From: Watersipora subatra
Lineage: Eukaryota; Bryozoa; Gymnolaemata; Cheilostomatida; Watersiporidae
Direction: 5' to 3'
Assembly: GCF_963576615.1 (NCBI RefSeq)
Contig: NC_088714.1
Location: forward strand, 3,100,001-3,164,000
DNA length: 64,000 nt
The translations under genes were made by a program, and so were the position numbers. Positions within the stretch are counted from its first letter, which is position 1; the number at the start of each line of letters is the position of its first letter. Positions 26,101 through 38,100 of this stretch are shown piece by piece. Under the pieces are notes generated by a model. That model was not told where the DNA came from. It saw only the letters and a program-made list of their open reading frames with translations, and searched no databases.

Positions 26101-29100
26101 TAGTATTAATAATAACAATCATCTTGTTACATTGTGGAATAATTGTATACATAGTTATTACACATGAGGATCTCTCACAGCACACTAGACTACCAGGGTA
26201 CTAGTATTAATAATAACAACCATCTTGTTACATTGTGGAATAATCGTGTACATAGTTATTACACATGAAGATCTCTCACAGCACACTAGACTATCAGGGT
26301 ACTAGTATTTATAATAACAACCATCTTGTTACATAGTGGAATAATTGTGTACATAGATATTACACCTAATGATGGCACACTAGACTATCAGGGTACTAGT
26401 ATTTATAATGGTGTTCAGCTTCTCAACTTGTTTACTCCCAGACCCTTTGACTTTCTATAGAAATCTATATTTATATCAATGAGCTTTATAGTTTCAAAGC
26501 ATTTGCTATATATCTATAGCTATCTAGCTATATAAGCATCTTCTAGTAAAAGACTTCTATACTAAACATCATCTAAACTAGCGACAATAATGACGAAAAA
26601 CCTGAACTGGTATCATTATATAGCGTAAAAGGCAAACTGTGTTTTATTAGAAATATAATTTTTGTGAGTTTAATGGTTATGCATATTGTTATCTTTTTGC
26701 TCGAGTTTAAAATAAAAATAATATTTTTATAACAGAAAATTAATTGTTTGTTATGATATTTAATTTGCAGTTCGCCACACTGAATGGTAGTTGCTAGTAA
26801 CTAATACATACTATAAGGAACAGGAACGACATATAGCTGAGTTGTTATCAGTGACAAGCTGGTACATATTCCTAGCTAACAAAAATGAATACAAAGAAAA
26901 TAGCTTTTAAGAAGAGTCCTTTAGTTCTATTCTTGTCATGACAAATGGTGACACAGTAAGCTAATTAAGTTTGCTGTTTCAGAGCTGGTTTGTTTGCTTT
27001 CTAGATATATAAATGACGCTGACCTCGCTGACTCCGGAGTCCTCAACTATTACAGCTATAATATCAACATCAAACTTTACAATGAGAGCCACTGGAAGAA
27101 AATTGCTCACATCAACTCTGAGACTTCACAGCCTACGAGCCTTCTTCGAGACTACCTGAAGAGAAATGTCTCGCAAGTTTGTTCATCTAGCAGATATCTA
27201 ATTTAGATATAGTTATAAAGACTGTTTACAGAGCTGTAGACGTGGGACAACACATGTTCGTTCTCTTGTTGCATTAACGAACCCCTCCAGTGTATGTAGC
27301 TGACAAAGGAAATAAGTGTTCATGGTTGCAAAAAGTCTTACAGAAAGACCTCCACCCTCTGGTATATATTACACTCTCTGGTACATATTACACCCTCTGG
27401 TATATATTACACTCTCTGGTACATATTACACCTTCTGATACGTATTACACCCTCTGGTACATATTACACTCTCTGGTACATATTACACCCTCAGGTACGT
27501 ATTACACCATCTGATACGTATTACACCCTCTGGTACGTATTACACCCTCTGGTACATATTACACCCTCTGGTACATATTACACCCTCTGGTACATATTAC
27601 ACCCTCTGGTACATATTACACCCTCTGGTTCATATTACACCCTCTGGTACATATTACACCCTCTGGTACATATTACACCCTCTGGTATATATTACACTCT
27701 CTGGTATATATTACACTCTCTGGTTCATATTACACCCTCTGGTACATATTACACCCTGTGGTATATATTACACTCTCTGGTACATATTACACCTTCTGGT
27801 ACATATTACACCCTCTGGTACACATTACACTCTCTGGTATATATTACACTTTCTGGTACAAATTACACCCTTTTGAGATTTGAAAGTTAATCCAAGTTCT
27901 GTACCAAAGATTTGGAGAATATTTTCAAATTTTTTTACCACTTTTTTAAGCACATATATAATGTAATGGTTATTCCTTCCTCTTCATAGTTAAGATAAAC
28001 ATAAGTCACTTACTAAGCAGACGGATGAAATGAGGCCTATCTGTTTTGCTAAGAATTATTGATGAACTACGCAATTATTTTTAGAGAGAGATGTTTACGG
28101 TCGTTACTGTACTAGATAAACCTTTTTCTATGGGAATGATACCAGTGACTTTCGATGGAGGAGAGCATTGCCCTACTCCATCTATTCCTTGTTTGATGAT
28201 TCCAGAGACCGTAATCGCCTCTTCTGGTTACTCAGCAGATATTGTCAAACAGATCTTTCGAGGTAAGTATTATTTCCAGTTGTCATGGTGACTTCTAGAT
28301 ACAGTACAGATAGATATATGGCTGCCAACCTACAGTAACGCTATTCAAATCACAAAACTGCCTGCCACGTTTTAAAGACTTCTGAATTCTGCTAAATATT
28401 TCAGACTACAGCCACAATGTAGAGCAACCAGAAAGGCCTTACAATACAACCTGTTGTGAGGGCCTCTGCATTGACCTTCTTCAGAGTCTGTCGGTTGAGC
28501 TGCAGTTCGACTACCAGCTCTACATTGTCCCTGATGGCCAGTGGGGAGCCTTTGATGTTGATAAGGGCAGCTGGTCTGGACTTGTCAGAGAGCTGCTAGA
28601 TGGTAAAATAATTGAAGTTTTGATAAAATAGGACAACTTCCATTTTTATCCGTTTGTCGATCAGATCTGATAAACTTACCTCTTAATTAAAAACAAAAAC
28701 CTTTCCAAAAACCCCCTGTATACTATCTTGCTAATTTGATGCACTATATAGTTAAATAACATTGTAGTTTTTACTGAAAATTATTTGTATATAAAAATCT
28801 CAGTGCCTATCATTTGTTATTTGTGTGTCCAGTTATAGTCATAAAGTTTCAGGTATGAAAAGTTCACTGTGCAGTGGATTTGAACTCAAAGCCTCCAGTT
28901 CTGCAGACAGGCTAGCTTAACCACTGTGCCAATGAGCCACGCAAGCTACTTGCGATACCATGGAACAACTGTGGACATAGTTATTACACCTGTCAATCTT
29001 TCATGGCGATTGGTTAAAATACTGACACTTCTTGGTTGAGCTAACTTACTAAGAAAGATTTACTAGAAGAAAAATAATACCTGCGCAGACTCCAAAAATA

Positions 29101-32100
29101 TATAGTTATATAAATATAGCATAACCTTAATATTAAACTTATAGCACACGAAGAAATAAACATTTAAAAGTTAGATGATTAATAAATGTTGATTTTCTGT
29201 GCAAAAACTTTTTTATTATCATAACAACACTTTTATACAATAATGTTATTAATCAATAGGAGTGTTTTTATGGTGAGTTTAATCAAATGTGAATTTTTTC
29301 AATAGTGAACCAATAATATATGAGATTTGATTAATATCTGATGTGTGGTCAATGAGGAAACATTTAGGATAAAACTTAAATGACTCGCTGAATGAGAGCT
29401 ATAGTAGATATCTTGCAACTATCTGCTACTTCTGTCTATACTTTCCTATCTATTACTAATGATATCCACTATTTGCCCATAGGTCGGGCTGACATGGTTG
29501 TGGGGCCCTTCAGCATCACAGCAGAGCGATCAGCTGTCATTAGGTACTCCGCACCATTTTTCTACTCTGGATTCTCACTTATGAGCATACGAAGACAAAA
29601 CGATGACACTAAATGGCTCTCATACCTCAATCCATACCCCTTTAACGCATGGATCATCATCATCCTTGCTGCTTGCTTCACCTTCTCCATATTGGTATAT
29701 GCTTCAGCTCATTCTTGCAGTTTCCTTGAAGATAACCACTAGGCCAAGGTTGAATTCTGATATCAAGTACAGCATCACTATTTGTTGGCTGACTATTGTT
29801 CAAAGAAGAAATATGAGACAATAAAAACCTTGCCTATCTGAAGATAATTTTTCTGAAATAAGATTAACTAGATGTAGGTATGTTTTCTTCATTAGAGTAT
29901 TATAATTATAGCACAGTCAATTCTCATACTATTTGCAGACTACAGTGACTCTGCTGACCTTGACATAAATATCTTGGTATTTTAACAGTGCTAATTTAGC
30001 TGCGCAATAAACTTGCTGACGCTCTTAATCATTGGTATACATGTGCAGTCACACCGAGAATGTTAAAAGACATCTTATTTGTAAATGTTTCCAACTTCAG
30101 ATTCCTGACTTAAGTGAAGCAGCAAAAGTGTAAAGAAATTTTTGAATCTTATTCAGAGAGTACTTCGGTTTGTCAACTTGTATCCCTACTAATAACCTGT
30201 AACACTATTGACAGCTTGTATCCCTACTAATAACCTGTAACACTACTGACAGCTTGTATCTCTACTAATAACCTGTAACACTACTAATAACCTGTAACAC
30301 TACTGACAGCTTGTATCCCTACTAATAACCTGTAACACTACTAATAGCCTGTAACACTACTGACAGCTTGTATCCCTACTAATAACCTGTAACACGACTG
30401 ACAGCTTGTATCCCTACTAATAACCTGTAACACTACTGACAGCTTGTATCCTACTAATAACCTGTAACACTGCTGACAGCTTGTAACTCTCCTGACTATA
30501 AACTGTTATGATTGGTTACATAATAATGTCGTAGGTCACTGTAATAAGTATCAATATAATGGCTAACAACTCGACAGGTTTTAATACTGCTTTTTATTAA
30601 ATTCACAAGAATATTCCTTTTACACAATGAGTCACAATTATATACAGTAACCTATGTGCCTTCCATAAAAACAAATAAATTGGTTATTAAAGGGCTTCTT
30701 TGAGTGGCGCAACCCTCGAGGTACGAATGCATCACATGACAAGGATAAACAATCTTACACACTTGGCACAGCCATTATGGCAGTCTTCTCTCTCATGAGT
30801 GGTAAGTAGGTGCCCTGGTCTCTACCCTCTTGTTGTATTACGCACTTTCCTATTTGGGTAATATGTATATGTATATGCTAGGTTTGAAGCTATCGGACTC
30901 CTTCCTGTTTATTGCAGTTTCCTGTACATCTGAGTTAAGGTTAGTCGAAAGGAAAGCTTAACTACTCATCTACTTTTTATGTAAAACTATTTCTTTGATG
31001 TATTTCTAGCTTTACCCTCTGAATTAAATAGTAAAGGTTTATATGCAATATTTGTAACTTTTAAATAATTAATTATTAAGCCACAGGCCAAGTTAGCAAA
31101 ATTTGAAACAAAAACAAACCTCATACCTACATGTATACATGTATAAAGATTTTTTTCAGTACCAAATTCATCAAAACTCCTTTTGTAGTTAAATATAATT
31201 TTACAGTCAGGATATATAGTCAGCATTTGTGATTGATGAATTTTGACTCTTGTAAGGGAACACAATTTCTACCAAATCTCCTGTCAGCTGGCCTGGAAAA
31301 TGGATTCAGAATGTGTGGGGATTCTTCTCCATAATATACCTGTCAGTATACACGGCTAATCTTACTTCTTCGATTGCTGACAGCACAAGCCTTTTTTCCT
31401 TCACCGGCATACGTGACGAGAAGGTAACTCCTTAAGAGATACATCATTACTCATAACTACCGTGACGAGGAGGTAACTCCTTAATAGATACATCATTACT
31501 CATAACTACTGTGACGAGAAGGTAACTCCTTAAGAGATACATCATTACTCATAACTACCTATCTTCTGGCAGTAACCTTAATTTTTGGATAATTAACCAT
31601 TTTTTCGGAACTTTAATTAAGTTTTTTTTCCAAATTTGTTGCTTGATCCTTGAACAACATATAACTTTTAGTTGAGCACCAACTGCCCAGTAACCGTTCC
31701 TCCATCTGTTGGAGGAAGTTGGTTTCATTATGTCAATTAGTTCAGCCGTAGTCACAAATAATTAGAATATGAATAAATTTTGTCAAAGCAAGGGTTGTCT
31801 CAAAGTTTTTTTGAGTGTCACTAGTCCCAAAACATGGTTGTCTATACGTATTCTAATGAGTTCTAATGAAAACTAAACTTCTAGAATTTGGTATTACGCA
31901 ACATCCTATGGTCTTATGATAGTAGAGACACAGGCTAAGGTTAGAAACTAGAGTGTATTTACTAAATGGCTAGTCAGCATTGTTCCTACTCTTGAGTAAG
32001 ATAGACACGTGAATTTAGGAAGGGATTAGTGTAGTAGACAATACACTGAATATTCTTTTTGTTATTACATACAAGAAATCGGTAAATGACTGTTGGTTTG

Positions 32101-35100
32101 ATTTGCAATAATTACAGCTGAAGAAGTTGAACGTCGCTGCCCCAAGTAATGGTGCTATAGAGCAGTACATCAAACTCATTGAGCCTCAACTCTATAAAAA
32201 TATGAAATATTACAGTATCGAAACTATTGAGGAAGGAATAGCTCAGCTCAGGTGATGCAGCTATGCTTTGCTTGTCATATTTCACCGGCTCATTTGATAC
32301 TGTCTCTGATGGTGGTGGTTCAACAGCCAATCAGCATGCTTTTCATACTCCACTCTCAAGCATATGTCTATTATGTAACCTGACTGTATATGTATATTGT
32401 GTAACCTGATTGTAGCTGTCTAATATGTAACCTCAATGCATATGAACATTATGTAACCTGACTGTATCTGTCTATTATGTAACCTCACTGCATATGTACA
32501 TTATGTAACCTGACTGTATATGTATATTGTGTAACCTGATTGTATCTGTCTAATATGTAACCTCAATGCATATGAACATTATGTAACCTGACTGTATCTG
32601 TCTATTATGTAACCTCACTGCATATGTACATTATGTAACCTGACTGTATATGTATATTGTGTAACCTGATTGTATCTGTCTAATATGTAACCTCAATGCA
32701 TATGAACATTATGTAACCTGACTGTATCTGTCTATTATGTAACCTCACTGCATATGTACATTATGTAACCTGACTGTATGTCTATTATGTAACTTGACTG
32801 TATCTGTCTTTTATGTAACCTGACTGCATATGTACATGATGCAAGCTGATTGCATGTGTCTACTATGCAACCTGACTGTATCTGTCTACTATGTAACCTG
32901 ACTGTCAGTATCTGTCTATTATGTAACCTGACTGTATCTGTCTTTTATGTAACCTGACTGTAGATGTCTACTGCGTAACCTGATTGTATATGTCGACTAT
33001 GTAACCTGATTGTATCTGTCTATTGCGTAACCTGATTGTATCTGTCTATTGCGTAACCTGATTGCATATGTATATTATGTAACCTGAATGTATATGTATA
33101 TTATGTAACCTGACTGTATATGTATATTATGTAACCTGACTGTACATGTATATTTTGTAACTTGACTGTATATGTTTATTATGTAACCTGACTGTATATG
33201 CCTACTATATAACCTGACTGTATATGCCTACTATGTAATCTGGCTGCATATGAAACCTGCATATGGTAATTGACTTTTTTATGACAGGGATGGCAGGTTA
33301 GATGTATGGATGCATGACACACCAGTTATAGATTACATAATAGCTACCGAAAATAGAAACTGTACCCTTAAGAAACTGCTTACGTTTGCTGTCGATTCCT
33401 ATGGTATTGGGTTTTCACGAGAAGGAATGACCGAGATTAAGGTAAATATTATTTATTATCCTTGAAAATAGAAACCGTGACATATACACTTAGTTTGTTA
33501 TCTACCGGTCAACATTGCTTGGTAGACACACGAGATCAATGTTCGATCAATACACAATAATTACAAACGGTTATGAGAATTTAAACAAATACTGTTACAA
33601 ACAATCTTTTTTTCACAAATCTTTTCTTTGCTCAAAACATTGTTATGAACAACTATCTCTCTGACAGGTTTCTACAGAGTGTAATTTACAGAACAATAAT
33701 GATGGAGTCCCCGCCAACTTGTGGTACACCAGCAACACTAAGCATTGGCTTTACAACTTATTGATAATACAACATAATATTATAAATACATATAAAATTT
33801 TATACTTATTAATAAATATAAAATTGATAACAGATTTGAATAAAAATAATATTCATGATTTTGATTTTGCCTATATCTCAGACTTTGCCGACACGTCACA
33901 TTCTTATATAATGAAACCAGATGCATCAGTTCAATAGCTGGGAGAATCGTATTTTTCAATAGCAAGACACAAACAGAAACAAAGTTTTTGCCATTGTGAC
34001 ATACCTGTTAATAGTCTATTGAAAGTGTTTTTAAAATTGTAGAGATTTTATTATTTAAACTATCTGAAAAGCAAACATTTTAAATTGTAATAAAAATGCA
34101 ATAGCCATAAAATATCATAATTGAAACCATCTGAAGAGCAAACATTCGAGAGAGCAAACATTTGAGATTTGAATAAAAATTAATTTAAGAAAAATGGAAT
34201 AGTCATGAAATATTATAATTATAAACCATCTCTAAAACAAACACTTAAACTTGGATGAAAATTAATTTAATAAAAATGCGATGGTCATGAAATATCATGC
34301 GCTTCAGTAGGCATCAACTCTCAGCCTTTGAGCTATCTGCACAGAATATGCTGGGAAATACAATAAAAACATGTTAAGTTTTGTTTCAGGACTCAATCGA
34401 TGCAAAGATTGTCGACTACCAGATGACTGGCTATATGGAGAAGCTGGAGAATGTCTACTTCTCAAGCGACCAGCCATGCTATGATTACCTTGAAGACGCA
34501 AAAAGTATTAGGCTAGAGCTACACAACGCTGCTGGTAATCAACACATTCTATGCCACTATATGTAGTATAATAGTATAATGTTCTGTAGTGCTTCATGTA
34601 GCACATTGCACAAGGCACTGTGTTGTACAGAGTAGCACTTGGTTAAGGCATAGTGCATCGTGAAGTAAAAGCCCAGATGTGTTGCGTATTACGTCGCGTT
34701 GCACATAGAGTGTTGCGTAACGCATCGCACAGCTCCTTGTAAGTAGCTTACAGAAAACAACGGGATCAATTTAAAAATTTTACAACTGTAGTTCAATTCA
34801 GAATTACAGTTGAAAATTGAATTACCAATAAAAATGTATTTGAAAACATTTTTAGCTCCTTTGTTAAAGTTTCTTTCAATAATTTAGAGAATTTACAAAG
34901 AAAATAGATGTATTTTGTAATTTATTGAATAATGTATGCTGCTTAAGTAATTCTTAAAGATATTGAACGATCTATTACATAAGATCTGCTTTCTGATGCT
35001 TTTGTGATGTGATGGTTTTTGGGTTCTCTTTGAATGGTTCACTATAAAGTTGTCCTCTCTCGCGCAGTTTACAGCATTGTCAAATATTTAAAGCTGATCC

Positions 35101-38100
35101 ACTGTTGGTAATGCAATTGGAGTTACTCTATCATGTGACTTTTGTGAAGCGATGCCTAAGTCAGCATAAGCCTTAGATCTGAGATTATTGTATTAGAAAA
35201 CAAAGGTTTTTCCTTGCAAAATGTTAAGTTTTATGTTCCATAACCGCCAAGAATGAGTGTGTACGTATTGTAAGTACAAGAAATAGTGGATAACTCCACA
35301 ATAATGTGAGCTCTGCACTGTTTTCCATTTTGAGCTTGAAGTAAGCTTAATTCATCATCTTCTCATTCTAATTTCTGTAATCTTCTTTATCAGAGAGAAG
35401 ACAAGTGTTATTTCTACTCCTGCAGTTACGGCAGTACCAATGCTGTCTTTTACAGGACTCTTTGTTACCTTGATGGCATTTGTCGTAATTTGCTTTTTAC
35501 TGGTTGGCTTGGAGCACCTGGCTTATAAATATCTGGTACCCTACAGTAAACGTCAGCCTGGCAGCTCATTCTGGCGCTCAAAAATAATCATGTTTCTTAA
35601 TCAGGTAAGTCTGGAGCAGTCTGTATGCACATCAGTAGTTTCTAAAATGCTTCAATGTAAAAATTGTAAAAAGTAAAAACCATTGCTTTTATTTAAGTTT
35701 TGTATCAGGTCTAAACTAAACTGCATTAAAATATGAACCTAAATACAATATTATTATTGGCAGTGTTATTAATTAATAATATTATTATTACCAAATATTG
35801 TTATTAATTTAGAGACTGCACAGAGCGGTGGAGAAGGATGGAGCTAAGAGCAGCTCAGTGTTTACGCAGTTCTGGAAGAGCCTCATTAGGCTAAAACAGT
35901 TTTTTACAGTTGACGAGGTGAGTGCAGACAAGAAATTCGGCCTCTTCTACCAATCAAAACAAAACTCTCTAGTTTAACGAAACAACGAATACTGCTTTAC
36001 TATCTCATTCATAAGAGATGGGTTTGTCAGTAAAGATAATTGCTCCTTATTAATTTTAAATGTTAACCTTGATTTAGCAAACTGGCAGAGTACATTTTTC
36101 TAAAATTTCAAAATAAAATTTATATATTCTAATTCATAAGGTAATTCTAAAAGCTTCATTTATTGCTGCGAAAGTTCTATGTGAAAGGTAGTAATTAATG
36201 GGTAATTGTTGACAATATTATGTTTCAAGTTTGTCAGGAAAAGAAAAACAGCGACAACAATACTGAAGGTAAGTCTCTTGATAAGATGTTTGGTGGAACC
36301 ACCTGAACCTCGTTGCACCATCTAACAAGCCTTGTTACGGCTACAGCTTGTATGCAAAATCATGAGCTCTCAATGTTTGCTACCTACTCACCACGCCAAG
36401 GTCTGTTACTGGTAACACCTACTCACCACGCCAAGGTCTGTTTACTGGTAACACCTACTCACCACGCCAAGGTCTGTTTACTGGTAACACCTGCTTACCA
36501 CGCCAAGGTCTGTTACTGGTAACACCTGCTTGCCATGCCAACGGCTATTACTGGTAACACCCGCTTGCCACGCCAATGTCTATTGCTCGTAACACCTACT
36601 TGCCACGCAAATGTCTGTTACTGCTAACACCTGCTTATCACGCCAAGTTCCGTTACTGACGACACCTGCTCGCCATGCCAAGTACTACAACTTAGTGACT
36701 CGCAGCACACAGTAAATAATAAAGTATAAAACTCTGGAACAGTTGAAGCTGTGCTGGTGATCTACAATGAAATATTTATTCGTATCTCAAGTTCTGTTTT
36801 TTTCCTAAGCTTTAGCATAATTTTCACTTTGCATGTCTTTTAAGTTTAGCGCTTTCTGTTTGAGAATGCAATGAAAATATCTGGTAAATAGAATGTAATC
36901 AATAAAAATAACATGTTCTCAACCAACAGATAAAAATGCTTGCTTTTAAGGATACTGACAATGCGAGTAAGTCTCTGTTAGTAATATTTACTTCCATGAC
37001 AATGGTTAGTCAACAAGTTAAACTGTTTTTTGTTAGCTCAGCTTTAAGAGAGAAGCTGCGAGGAAGATGGATTTCTATGACGTTGTCTGTCAGGTTTATG
37101 AGTAAGTACATATATTAGACAAGCGATCTTAAAGAAGCACCTGCCTCAGCACAGCTTAGCTGTCAGGGCATGATACACTTGTGTAGTCACGGAATCAACA
37201 AGAAAGTAATTAGTCACTCAGAGAATAGATCAATGGATCACCGTTCCAGCTAACTTATTTATGCCATCTTTAGCATGTTTCTAATTAAAACGGTGTTGTT
37301 TCAAGTAATGCCAACCTGCAATCATGTTCTCAAATCAATCTACTGCTTAACTGTTAAAATTTATAAACCTGACTGCAGCCACCAAACAATATTTTATTAT
37401 TAACACAAATTCTAAGGTACTCGATGTGAAAACTTATTAAAGTCACATGCTTGTATTAAATCACTTCCATGTCTTGAAATTTTTTCCAATAAAAATCTGC
37501 TGAGTTCAACTTCAATGAGTGAAGCCTTCAGAATTTGTTACGGATCAAGAAATGACTTATTTCTATGTTTTCTCTTTTTCATACTTTGATACGTGTACTT
37601 ACTGCAGACGAGAAAAGCATCAACCTTTATCATCAATATTTCTCATGAAAGAGAAAACAAAAAAGGAGGAGGTACACATGAAGCATTGGTTAAGATCTAT
37701 CATGCCAGCTTTGGGACGATCAGAGTATAGTCCTACTGCATCAAAAAAAGCGGAGAACTGTTTAGGCACATCTTATGCTGAGAGACAAGCACGGATAACA
37801 AAACTTCATGGTACTTGGAACAGTTTTAAAATCTGCATAATCCTATCTTTTAGTATAAGTTTAAATAGTGCCTGAAGCCAAATGAGTCCCAATTTCAGAA
37901 GAACCATCTAGTATGTGTATTTAAACAAAAAAGTCTGGACTCAAATCAGTATGACCAACTGTAAAAACGTAGCAATACATTTTTGCAAATAAATTTTAGA
38001 AAACTCCAAAGAAGAGAATAGAAGGATTCATTCCCATGACCGACAGCATAAACAATTTCCTTTCCAAAGCTCGCAGTTACCTAAACTTCAACTGTTCTGA

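Noticed and set aside
28860-29000. Possible tRNA gene on the minus strand
   Set aside because: A- and B-box-like motifs are present, but the acceptor stem does not pair convincingly and the shared tail with two other loci marks it as a SINE.
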